Assembly: GCF_022539665.2 (NCBI RefSeq) | Contig: NC_081332.1 | Span: 6,538,303 to 6,602,302 of the forward strand | Direction: 5' to 3' | Length of the DNA stretch: 64,000 bases | Source: Daphnia carinata | Taxonomy: Eukaryota; Arthropoda; Branchiopoda; Diplostraca; Daphniidae | Part shown: positions 1 to 9,757 of the stretch, piece after piece | Position numbering within the stretch: position 1 is the stretch's first letter | How the letters are laid out: each line of letters opens with the position of its first letter | Position numbers and translations under genes: made by a program | Notes under the pieces: generated by a model | Database searches by the model: none | Told to the model about the DNA's origin: nothing | Seen by the model: the letters and a program-made list of their open reading frames with translations, nothing else

Positions 1-77
1 AGTTTATATGAAACTAAACGATTAATGTTACTTGAATAATGTAGTGCGGTCAGTCCCACTCACTGGAGCTCTTGCAG

Positions 78-3000
78 TTTGGAAAATTTGGCATTGGCGT
101 TTGAGCACGGAATGGATTATTGTTTGCGTAACAAACCAGTGAGGTTGTTCATTTATGCAATGGATAATGCATGAGAATGAAAGTGATACTGAAATTTCTA
201 CTTCTCTTTTGCAGCCTATTCAAAAGTCCAGAGTGTGGCAATATGTTTGTTGAAGACGGTGAAGAATGCGATTGCGGGCTTCCGGGACGATGTGACAATC
301 CTTGCTGTAATCCCCATACATGCAAGTTACACGTCAACGCCACTTGTGCCACCGGTGATTGTTGTGACCTTGCTGTACGTAAAGTTTAGGCTGCCTCTTG
401 CAAAGACATTTATTTTATGAGTTGTAATTGTTTCTTTTTTAGACGTGTCGCATGAAAAATGCAGGCTCCCCCTGCCGATCTTCTTTACAAGAATGCGATC
501 TCCCAGAATTTTGCACAGGGAAGAGTGAATATTGCCCAGTGGATCTCCATAAGTTGGACGGCACCTCTTGCGGGCAAGATAAAGTATGCCTTCCGTAAAT
601 TGTTTCGATTCCCTTCCCATTTACTAATTTCTAAATTTCTTTTCTTTTCTGGCATAAAGGCTTACTGCTACGAAGGATCCTGTCGGAGCCATTCAGACCA
701 ATGTCGGCTTCTCTGGGGACCCTCGGGCAAAGGCTCCGACGCCAAGTGCTACGATCAGAACACGCACGGCAACAAGACGGGTAACTGCGGCTACCTCAAG
801 TTCAACGACACCTTCACAAAATGTCGCGACGAGTACGTTCCTATTTTTAATGTGACATGACGCCATTACGGAAGTTTCTGATTTCTATCCTTTTCCTCCT
901 AAATTTAGAAACATTCACTGCGGTTTGCTGCACTGTTCCCATTTGAACGAAAGGCTGGAATTCGGCATGGAGTCGGTTGCCGTCTTGTCTCATTCGTTTT
1001 TCAACGTTGACGGGAAAATTATTCCATGCCGAACGGCCAATGTCGATTTGGGTCTGCAAGATGTTGACCCCGGTCTGGTGCCCAATGGCGCCAAATGTGG
1101 GCAAAATAAGGTTTGTTTTTTGTGCCCGTGTGTTTCAAGAGCCATTAGGTATATCAGTTTGTCTGCCGACAGATGTGTGTTGATCAGCGCTGTGTTGCCG
1201 TTTCGTCAATCATAAAACCAGGATGCCCACAAAAATGCGGCCAGAACGGCGAGTGCAATAACTTAGGTAAATGCCACTGCAAAGTCGGATTTGATCCACC
1301 GTATTGCCAACATTTTGGGGCTGGAGGCAGTGAAGATGGAGGGCCAGCATCCGATCCCAATGGTAAGTGTAAACAAACTTACTTTATTAACATAACAGTA
1401 AAAATTTCATGTGTTTTTTATTTTTAATCGTTTAAAAATTCTATATACAGTGCGCAATGGCTTCGTGGTTGCCATGTTTATCATTTTCCTTGGCATCTTT
1501 CCCATCATGGCACTCGCATTCTGTTGCTGGTACTGCTGTCGTGAACGACAGCAAAGAACTCAACTTTGGGCCAAAATTATGGGCGGGCCAAAATTATCAT
1601 TGCCGTACGTATTCATTTCTTCCATCGTGAGAAAAATCTGCGCATTCGTCCTCAATCTGTTTAGAACCAGAACTCCGCAACTGATATTTCGTACCCCGTC
1701 CGCATCGGTAGCCAATCGGCAATCAGTTAATGTAATATCAGTCGAAACAAATAACGCACATATTAGTCACGCTAAGCGCGCTGAGGAACAGTTTCAGAAC
1801 GCTGATGATGCGTCGCACGGTGCCAAAGAAAAGAAAGTTAAAGAAAGGAAAAAAACGGATATCCATCTCGAAGTTATTACCGTCCAATCTTCCCTCAAAA
1901 TGAAGGTGAAATCCTTTGGCGTCGCCTCCGAAAGGCTCATCACTGAGCACGTCGACATTTCCCCTATTAGTTCGCCTGAAATTCGAAGCGCTTCTTCTTC
2001 TCCGAAATTTTCCCGTCGGGCAAACGACTCCAATTCCTCCAAACGAGAACCAAAAAGGGACTTTCGGGATTGGGTTAAAAACCGAGTGCATATGAAATTC
2101 CCAAATTTCATGCGTAGTTTCAGTTGGGACGAAACAGTTCCTAAGGCTGACCCCCATTTAGAGGAAATCGCAGTTGCAGGAAGAGCAGATCCAGTTAAAA
2201 CGACCCTTTCGCCACCCCAATTGTTGATCACACCTGCTAATGCCACACCTAATTCGCCGCCCGTCGTACAGAATCCCGCAGTTTCTGCCTCCTCCACTGA
2301 GAAGAGGGCACCACTCCTAGGTTCTCCCAAGCTTAGGCGCCCGCCGCTGCCTCCGCCATTGCCTCCGCCTATGCAGCCAAAACCGGGTTTCAATTGATTT
2401 GATGAAGCTCACTGCCAATATTCGTTACCAGTCTCACTATCCAATCGACTTAGCTCTTTATTCATATTCAAAGTGCTTCCTCTTTCTATCTTTATCGCGA
2501 TCAATTTTCTAGACTGAAGCCTATAGCTAAACCCTCAAACTAGCTTACTATAATTCTAGGGATATATCATTGCAGGTTAGGAATTAAGTTTAGGGATACC
2601 CGCATTTGACGGATTGATTTATTTTTATTCGGCTTTTGTGCATATGTTAGCGATGTTGCAATGCTTCCAAAATTGCTTCCGTGACGTGCTTACGCTTTTT
2701 GTCGTATCCCGCTTATACAGAACGCGAGGAAGTCCCGATTTCACTCAGCCGCCGAGTAGCTCCAACAGTTCGACCACCTCAACGCCGTCTAGACGGATTC
2801 AATACCGAGGACGATTGTTTTGCCCAGTTAGTTGGTGGACGAATAAAATGTCAAGTAGACGGCTGCCTGCAGACGAACCTGCGGCTCGAAATAACACTGT
2901 CAAGATTGAAATCTCCCGACCAATGCCCATCCGCCCAAACAAGCTCGGGATTATTGGCAACGGATCAACGCCTTCCGTTACAACTGCGTCAGTTTCACGA

Positions 3001-5478
3001 GCGCCGCCCAACTCTATCGCCCAAAACCTTGTCGGCCAATACCATGGCGTTACTCTCTCTCCCCTAACTGAGAATGCAGACTCCAGCTTCGATAGTTTCG
3101 ATAGTGCGGATTCAGCGGATGCCCCTAGTCGCAATCCAGCACCTGTCATCAACGGTGGCGTCCCGAAGAATGAACAAAACAAACCGACGGGGGTTGTTGC
3201 CGCCCGCGCCAGCTTCTTCTCCAATGGACCCGTCTCGAGCAGTATTACAACTGCTGCTCCCTCTCTCCCCGTCAGACCAGCTCCTGCTGCGCCCGTTTCG
3301 TCAAGCGCATCGCCACCTCCAAAGCCGGCCGTCAGTCTTCCACCCCGCAATCAGACATCTATAGCCCCGACATTGGGTCATACAGAAATCGTCATTTCAA
3401 AAACGATAGTTCCAGTCTCGACAAATGAATCTTTGGTTATAACGGTGGGCAAACCGGAACTGCCTCCCAAAGGTCGTCCACTCTCAATTCCAAACACGTC
3501 CAATGTCAAAGGCCCTAACCGGGTAGAACCTGTCCCATCTCAACCTGTCCCGGCCCCAGCTGCTGGATCTGCCCAACCAAACAACACATCAGCTTTACAA
3601 AAGGTGGCGTCGCTTTTCAAAACGAATCCTGCACAAGCAACTGTCAACAACGCGGAATCAATGCCGGATACCGCCAGCGTCTCCGAAAGTGAAGGCAGCA
3701 CGTTGCCGCGCAACCAGAGCATAAAAGCAACAAAGATAAATCGTGAGAGTTTACGCGGCTTGGAGATCTCGAACCCAATCTTGCAGAGTACCATTGAAAT
3801 GCCATCTAAAGTCGTTCCCGTTCGACCTGCTCCAGCTCCTCCGCCGTCATCCGCTCCATCACCTCCGCCACCAGCAGCTGTTCCTATCGTTTCGTCTCCA
3901 ACTAGCCCAACTTCTAAATTAGGAATCAGTAGCACCTTGCCAAGGCTGCCAAAGTCCACCAAAGTCCATTTTGCCGACGATAATGAAAAGGCAGACAAAA
4001 CTAATAATGTTAAACCGGTTCCAGTGGTAGAGCGTTCAGAAAGTATGCGTCTTCGAGGCGTTACCAGCCGCCCTAACATACCACAATTCGGCTCGATGAG
4101 AGCCAAGAGACCTTTGAGTATGCCTTTCGCTCGGCCGACCTCTCCTCCCCCCAAGCCACCGAATGCGAAATTCGCCACCAGTCCCATCATCGAAAACGAC
4201 TATCCTTATGATGACTGTTCGGCGGTAAACAAGGCGGAAGAAGATGCTATTTACGCCAGCATTGAGGATATACCCAGAGATGGATCATCAGCGGATCGCG
4301 ACGAAACAGGTAGCACAACGACCAGTAATTCGGAGGGCTTGTTATCCGAAATTGTTTGCGAATTGAAAAAAAAGAATTTAGACGACGTGTACTCGGTTGC
4401 TAAGAAAAACAAAACATCAGCAGCTTCTACTGTTACGGAATCTTCGCCTCCCATCGTTACTACAGCAGCCAAAACAACTGCAGCTCCACTACAAAAAAGT
4501 GCCCTTGCAAAATTCACGGCAACCAATAGCAACAGTACACCCTTGATAGCAAAGCCAACCACGGCACCTGTAGCAACAGTTCCAACCGAAGGCTATAAAC
4601 CATTTTCATCAATAATAGGTGCTCGTGGTCGCTATTTGGGTCCAACTGCTGTGACAAGTACTGCTACTTCTGTCGCCGATACCACCGTTACTCGATCTAT
4701 TAGCAGTGCTCCTTCACCTGTTACCACCGTTTCGGCAACGAAAACAACGGCGTCTATCCAGCCCGTCACTGCTGCTGTCAATAGCGCGAACTCACAGAAA
4801 GCCCCGCCATCGACCGTTAAACCAATAGTTCCCGTGACGACATCGACAGAATCGACTACTCGGAATAGCCACGTTCCTTTGCCACAGCAACCGCCTGTCG
4901 GTAAATTGCCATTATCTTCGAAAATTGCGAGCAACGTCGCTGAGCAATCGACCCGTGGGTCCGGCAAAACGGTATTGGAAAAACCAACATCCGTTACGAA
5001 CGGCGCCGTTACCAGTAAACGACCCATGTCGCCAGATAGGGAGGCAAATGTCATCAAACCTGGAGTTCATCAACTTGCCAATGCTACGGCCAAATCAAAA
5101 TTTACGAACCCGAAGACAAGTGCCGCGTCAAAGCAATCGGGGGCACCTGTCAAGAGTAGCGCCGGAAGCAGTGTTCCTAAGCCGACGAAGCCTTCTGTTA
5201 CCGGTTCGACTTTTCGTTCTACCGCGAATAATAACACCGCGACTAACGTGAGCTCCAGCAGAGCAACGACGTCAACTAGCCCCAGTGTCAGTACTTCTAG
5301 TCCAGTTGGCGCTAGCATTGCATCCAGTGGAAAACATAACTCTTCAGCGTCTCATGTACAGACCATGCAGCAGAAATTCGATACATCCAATTCTATTACG
5401 GGGCCGGTCGTCAGCGCTAGCAGTAATAAAACCACTTCAGCTTTGTCCGCGAAAAGCAAATCTAATCCTAAGCGATGA
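78..5478 (+). CDS. ADAM-family metalloprotease (ADAM9/12/19-like), 3' part, long-tail form
   Basis: ADAMs are type I membrane proteases and adhesion proteins that shed ectodomains. The 5' end, with the prodomain and catalytic domain, lies outside the window. Coding exons that join in phase are 78-143, 215-374, 443-583, 660-832, 909-1110, 1173-1362, 1451-1604 and 2721-5478, with GT-AG introns of 59-88 bp apart from the last. The order seen is: end of the metalloprotease domain ([12 protein letters not shown]); disintegrin domain starting at ECGN and containing the disintegrin loop [19 protein letters not shown] Cys-rich region; an EGF-like module ([13 protein letters not shown] then [12 protein letters not shown]); one transmembrane helix at about 1466-1530; and a long Pro/Ser/Thr-rich cytoplasmic tail. 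The Cys spacing and the [10 protein letters not shown] stretch before the membrane resemble vertebrate ADAM12/19/9. Presence of the HExxH zinc site cannot be judged here. Exact orthology is inferred; family membership is very secure. Regulation by tail choice is described separately. Confidence 0.93.
1665..2397 (+). CDS. Alternative last exon of the ADAM gene: short cytoplasmic tail (244 aa)
   Basis: The shared transmembrane exon ends at 1604 after two bases (CC) of a Pro codon. A 60-bp intron (1605-1664, gtacgt...ctgtttag) leads into this exon, whose first base completes the codon. The reading frame then runs to TGA at 2395-2397. The tail is basic, Ser-rich and Pro-rich, and ends in a polyproline stretch ([15 protein letters not shown]) that looks like an SH3 ligand, as is common in ADAM tails. 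No AATAAA lies between 2398 and 2720. A transcript using this exon may therefore run on to the distal poly(A) signal with the long-tail exon as 3' UTR. The alternative use is inferred from splice-site phase only. Confidence 0.75.
2721..5478 (+). CDS. Alternative last exon of the ADAM gene: long cytoplasmic tail (919 aa)
   Basis: The acceptor (gcttatacag, ending 2720) has the same phase as the one at 1664, so the donor at 1604 can join either exon. The frame is open to TGA at 5476-5478. The tail is low-complexity: Ser/Thr/Ala/Pro-rich, with several proline clusters (about 3283-3350, 3810-3890 and 4140-4170, the last with SPPPKPP) that look like SH3 ligands. A more complex acidic/tyrosine block lies at about 4190-4280 (DYPYDDC, YASIEDI) and could bind phosphotyrosine readers. 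The C-terminal third is Ser/Thr/Lys-rich and probably disordered. A separate gene starting at an internal ATG is the alternative, but the phase match and lack of a promoter argue for a tail exon. Confidence 0.75.
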
Positions 5479-5733
5479 ACAAAAATTGGTCCAATGGTGC
5501 CGTAATTCGTTGATGTTTTCTTCTTTACAATTCTCTTTCGTATTTGTAACCATCTGACAGCCATGCCACTCATTATTCCATCAATCTTCCATTATCCTTT
5601 AGGCACTGTGTCACTTCTACAATAGAAGATGAATTAGAAGACATTGATAATGGACAAGATCAGTATTTTAAAAAAGGATATTGTACATATTATGTAAATT
5701 CTCTTTTCGGCAATCATGTTCACACTACACAGA

Positions 5734-5739
5734 AATAAA
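5734..5739 (+). terminator. Poly(A) signal AATAAA, ADAM gene
   Basis: A perfect AATAAA lies 256 bp after the long-tail stop codon and is the first one after it. It is only about 60 bp from the stop codon of the convergent gene at 5802, so the two 3' UTRs probably overlap. Confidence 0.6.
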
Positions 5740-5801
5740 ATACTGTTCGTTTACGTCTTATTCTGATACTGTTAAGTATAAAAATGGAAAAAATTTTCAA
5801 T

Positions 5802-6641
5802 TCAATCAAAACCCTGCCAATCGGAAGCCTCGGACTCTTCATCAACCTCTGCCCCAATGCAGTGAATCCCATCTTTGAGCATCGGAGTACCTTGGCCCTT
5901 ACCTAAACATTTTCAAAAATTATGTCAGCAATAGTATGTACTTTACCAGTTCCAGTTGTCATACTTTATAGAATAACATATTCTGTAACTGTATTAAAAT
6001 TTGTACATGCTGTTAATATGCTTACCTAAGACTCTAGCCAAAAGTGTGATTTCAAGATGCACGTTGGAATCAGTAGAACATCTCAATTTGATCAGTTCTT
6101 TCATCAATTTTGGTTTTCCTGCCCTTAAAATTATGTGTAAATTGATTTTACTGCCTTCAGTTTCACAGCATTTGACACTACTATAGGTCTTTGCAGTGGA
6201 ATCCTGAGAATTTTCAAAAGAGAAATATGTTTATTCTCAGTATGTTGTGTTCTCTTCTTGGCAAATGACAACAGAAATTTATGAAACAAATACCAACTAT
6301 TTTTCTTGACAAACGAAAGAAAACAAGAAACGACTAAACCAAGTGTGAACCTACTTAAAAAGAAAAAAAAACTGCAAATTACATTTGAAAGCCATTGTGA
6401 GTTATCCTTGGTCAGGGGGTTGTCCAGTGAAATAACAATTTCATATGAATGGTTCAGCTTTAAAAATCCCAGGTGAGCTTGTAAACTCAACTGTGATAAT
6501 TTCTGGATATTAATGGTGTTTTCTTTACCAAAATTACCAGTTTCCTCAATAAATTTAACATGATGTTGCTCTGAAACGAAGTTATAGTAATACAAACAAA
6601 TACCTATAGGACACCAATTTACCTTCTTCAGTTCCAGCCAT
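5802..6641 (-). CDS. ADISSP: C20orf27 / adipose-secreted signaling protein (ADISSP) homologue, UPF0687
   Basis: Four exons on the minus strand join in phase: 6641-6623 (ATG, Met-Ala-Gly-Thr-Glu-Glu), 6570-6383, 6203-6026 and 5902-5802 (TGA). They encode 161 aa; the human protein is about 174 aa. Recognition rests on two blocks typical of the family: a central LGFLKLNHSYEI segment, and the C-terminal block GTPMLKDGIHCIGAE followed by SDWQGFD at the very end. Introns are 52, 179 and 123 bp. The vertebrate protein has been reported as a secreted adipose factor, yet no signal peptide is visible here, so the role in an arthropod is open. The gene converges on the ADAM gene and starts 173 bp downstream of a 69-codon ORF on the same strand. 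I see no AATAAA for it. Confidence 0.85.
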
Positions 6642-6814
6642 TTTTTATGTATTGTGACTTTGGTTAACAGTCATTAACTGGATAGGGAACTAAACAATGA
6701 GAAGAAACCAAAGCGATCCCTTTCTCACTAATACTGAGGGTTTCCGAAGCCAATGCAGCGATGTCAACAAGGTTTCGAAAACGACGTCCTAACATGCAAG
6801 TGATTTGTTGTTTA

Positions 6815-7024
6815 CTAGTCTTGTAACCTGTACTTGTAGCCGTGTACCTCAGCCCCGTGTCCAGCGGGTAGGTATTTGTACGGGTAGAGCTTCTTACTTA
6901 AAAACTGGATGCCGTGGGTTTTAACGATTCTTCTTTTTTCCGACAGCGATTCTTTCACAACTCTATTCCTTTGAGCCCATGGCCAACCCGATTTCAACCA
7001 ACTTTTTCGGAGAGTTTTCTCCAT
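6815..7024 (-). CDS. Small basic protein, 69 aa, unknown function
   Basis: One exon on the minus strand, ATG at 7024-7022 and TAG at 6817-6815. The frame is open further upstream to about 7060 but has no other ATG, and a TATA-like box at 7071-7079 would place transcription start just upstream of this ATG. The protein is rich in Lys/Arg with a Trp-rich N-terminus (KSWLKSGWPWAQRN) and an aromatic C-terminus (KKLYPYKYLPAGHGAEVHGY). There is no signal peptide or membrane helix. The composition resembles small mitochondrial ribosomal or assembly proteins, but I recognise no family. No AATAAA lies between its stop and the ADISSP start 173 bp downstream, so the two could share a transcript. Confidence 0.5.
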   Translation of the reverse strand: MEKTLRKSWLKSGWPWAQRNRVVKESLSEKRRIVKTHGIQFLSKKLYPYKYLPAGHGAEVHGYKYRLQD

Positions 7025-7070
7025 AGATGACGAGACTTTCGTGGCGATATCGGCCAAATTTTTTATACAT

Positions 7071-7079
7071 CTTTTTATA
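7071..7079 (-). promoter_or_regulatory. Candidate TATA box for the 69-aa ORF
   Basis: The minus strand reads TATAAAAAG here, 46-55 bp upstream of the ATG at 7024. This spacing would allow a short 5' UTR of about 20-25 nt. A second TATA-like stretch lies at about 7059-7067. The assignment rests on sequence match only. Confidence 0.35.
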
Positions 7080-7690
7080 ATGGATATTGTGTTGTGGAAA
7101 TGTGTATCATTTTGTAGAGGACATAACGATGATGGAGTACAACGTCAAACTCCCGTAATTATCGGCTGAATGATGACGAATGTGGAGCAATTGAGACGGC
7201 CGACTCCACTTTCGGCAGTTATTTTTCTTCATGGTAGATGGCGTTTTCGAGAAAAACTTATTTTAGTGCTCAAGAAATCTAAATCCTAGAAGAAAAACAA
7301 GGGTTGCTGGTAATACGCTACTATCAAGAGTTGCGCGGAACAGTATGTCGGCTCAGTTTTTTTTCTTGAACAAAAAATGTGCCAATTCATTGAACATTTT
7401 TAAGAAGAGCGCTATTTTTTCTCGTATTTCTGAGCAAAACAAATATGTTATTACTTTTGAATAATGTTTTGATACCTCTGTTTTTTTTCATTTCCATTTG
7501 GACGTGATGATATGCGGAATAGTGCGGAATCATTTTTCTACATTTCCATCACAAGCGCCGCAAAATCCTCTTTTCTGGGAAAGACAATTTAAGTTTCGTT
7601 ATTTAAATTAAAACTAAACATGTTGAAGTGTATGTGTAAATAAGGAATACACCTAATTTTGATCAAAAGTAAAATATGAAATGACGAATT

Positions 7691-9706
7691 ATGGATGAAA
7701 GTTTCAAAATCATACGAACGCATTCGTTGGTATGGCACAGAGTTCACGTTATGGTACAAAAGCGATGGCTACAGGAGGAAAATTTATCGTCTTTGCCCAC
7801 ATTGAGAATGGTTAAATACAGCAAAGCAAAATTCTGTCTAGCCGTATCGACGCTTGTCGCTCTTGGATGCCTTGTGGGTGTTGTTGTAATGGCAGTCACA
7901 AGGCCGCAATGCCCGTCCCTGATCGATCTTAAGTGTCCTACGACTGCGGATATCACCGGCCAACTACCAAGCTCAAGTGAAACAGTCTTTGAAGATCCAA
8001 TTACTTCTTTGACCACGCCTGAAATTTACCAGGTTAAAACTAAGACAAAACAAGACATCATTACCGGACAAGCGCCGCATGGTAAAAGTGTACTTTTGCT
8101 AGATCCCGATATCGTCAACGTCGATGGCAACGTTCCGTCACTTGTAACTTCTGCCGCCGGCAATCCTGGTATGGCCGACATTTATAATTTGGACATGGAA
8201 AAGTATTCTACCGGCACTGGATCAGTTGCGCTTGACGATTCGCTCGACGAAATCAACAGGTTTATTTTGGACTTCATCAGAGCGGTGTCTGGAATCGGTG
8301 ATGCAAACCTGGACGAATCATATAATCAAACCAAAAGCCTAACGCTGAAAATCGAAAGACAGGTGAGCAACGAAGAACAACCAATTCATGATTCTCTTCA
8401 CTCTAAGACACTCAAGATTGTAATCGATAAGATTGTGACTGGAGTTGCTTCTTCAGATATCAACGGTTCGCGTAGCACAACTTTTAATGTCAACATCAAA
8501 AGGCAAGTCAGTGGACAAGGAGGATATCCAGATTCCACCGATTTGTCTGGCGGAGACGAACTGTCTGAGATATCCATCTTGAAGACTGTAAATGGAATAA
8601 GATTTGTGAACACTCCAGACCAAACTATCGATAACGAGGATGTCGTCGAACTGGACATCAACAAGGTAATGGACGAGATTGCATCTTCCGATGTTCTCGA
8701 CGAACCAGACGACGTAAATTCGACGTACGCTGTCCATGTTGAGAGTCAGCTCGACGGGATTGGAAATTTTAATTCTACTGATTCATCTAGTTACGATCAA
8801 ATCTCTGCCATAGACATAGAAAAGTCAGTAAACGGAATCGGCTTTGCGAACACTAACAACCAAGCTGGCGATGAGGGGGATGTCTTCTCACTCCACATCA
8901 ACAATGTAATGGCAGAGCTTGCAGCTTTAGATGTTCTCAATGAATCTGATTCTGTGAATGCAATTTCTAAAATCAACCCCATGGATTTGTCTAATGGCGA
9001 CGATATCACCGATACTAAAACCGAAAATACGGCGAATGGAATTGGATTTACCAAGAACTACGATCAAAGTATAAACGAGGCACAAGTTTTTGAACTCGAC
9101 ATCAGCAAGGAGGTGAAAGCATCTGCATTTTCGGATCTTACAGATGACCCTGTCAACGTAAAAGAAGCTGTAAAAGTTTACATCGAAAGTCATCTCCATG
9201 GACTTGGACTTTCCGATTCGATAAATTCAAATACTGGAAACCAAATTTCTGATGTAGCCAAGGAAAATACGCAGTTAAAACTTCAGAAGCAAACGGAGGG
9301 AATTGCATCTGCAAATCTCAGCGACGTCCCTAACCAGCCCAACAACTTTGGTACCATTACCCAAGAAAAAACAGGAATCGGCTTTTCCCACACCAGTAAC
9401 GAGAACATTAACGACGTCAGCGACGTTAAACTTGACATTGGCAAGGTGATGGAGGGCGTCGCAGCTTCAGATATTTTCGACGACTATCGTTACCCTGTGA
9501 GGAAAGAAGTTGTTGGTGTAGCCTCTACCAGCAGCCGTGCCTCAAATGATGGAATGACTAAATACCCGAAGTTAAACATCCAGAAGCAGGCGGTGGCTAT
9601 TGCGGCTGCAAATATCAAAACGGTTTTGAACAAGTCCAACAACTTTACCAGCGATGGAAAAGAAGTAACCGGAATCGGCTTTTCTAAACGCCAAAATAAA
9701 CACTAA
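7691..9706 (+). CDS. Single-exon predicted membrane protein with degenerate tandem repeats, 671 aa, unknown family
   Basis: An intronless frame runs from ATG 7691 to TAA 9706. An internal ATG at 7808 is a possible alternative start. One hydrophobic segment at about residues 48-69 (LAVSTLVALGCLVGVVVMAV), preceded by basic residues, suggests a type II membrane protein or an uncleaved signal anchor. The remaining 600 residues are acidic, Asn/Asp/Ser-rich and Cys-poor, with many N-glycosylation sequons, fitting an extracellular region. From about residue 200 the sequence repeats a degenerate unit: NGIGF, then an acidic linker, then LDINKVM or similar, then ASSDV, then a KIERQV-like strand. NGIGF-type cores start at about residues 300, 380, 448, 562 and 660. 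I know of no family with this unit. The single exon contrasts with its neighbours and could reflect a young or retroposed gene. Frame length and the repeats make a real protein very likely. Confidence 0.8.
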   Translation: MDESFKIIRTHSLVWHRVHVMVQKRWLQEENLSSLPTLRMVKYSKAKFCLAVSTLVALGCLVGVVVMAVTRPQCPSLIDLKCPTTADITGQLPSSSETVFEDPITSLTTPEIYQVKTKTKQDIITGQAPHGKSVLLLDPDIVNVDGNVPSLVTSAAGNPGMADIYNLDMEKYSTGTGSVALDDSLDEINRFILDFIRAVSGIGDANLDESYNQTKSLTLKIERQVSNEEQPIHDSLHSKTLKIVIDKIVTGVASSDINGSRSTTFNVNIKRQVSGQGGYPDSTDLSGGDELSEISILKTVNGIRFVNTPDQTIDNEDVVELDINKVMDEIASSDVLDEPDDVNSTYAVHVESQLDGIGNFNSTDSSSYDQISAIDIEKSVNGIGFANTNNQAGDEGDVFSLHINNVMAELAALDVLNESDSVNAISKINPMDLSNGDDITDTKTENTANGIGFTKNYDQSINEAQVFELDISKEVKASAFSDLTDDPVNVKEAVKVYIESHLHGLGLSDSINSNTGNQISDVAKENTQLKLQKQTEGIASANLSDVPNQPNNFGTITQEKTGIGFSHTSNENINDVSDVKLDIGKVMEGVAASDIFDDYRYPVRKEVVGVASTSSRASNDGMTKYPKLNIQKQAVAIAAANIKTVLNKSNNFTSDGKEVTGIGFSKRQNKH

Positions 9707-9751
9707 CTTGCTTCTCTTGATCTAAAATACGTCCTTGTACTGGAAATTTCA

Positions 9752-9757
9752 AATAAA
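9752..9757 (+). terminator. Poly(A) signal AATAAA, repeat-protein gene
   Basis: A perfect AATAAA lies 46 bp after the TAA stop at 9706, giving the single-exon gene a short 3' UTR. This supports transcription of the long ORF. Confidence 0.6.

Noticed and set aside
1738-2393. Long ORFs on the minus strand opposite the short ADAM tail (139 and 199 codons)
   Set aside because: They mirror the coding strand of a Ser/Pro-rich exon that has clear splice phase; no own start context, domain or promoter.
2799-5318. Several long minus-strand ORFs opposite the long ADAM tail
   Set aside because: Low-complexity Ser/Thr/Ala/Pro coding sequence gives open complementary frames; products are Gly/Val/Leu-rich shadows.
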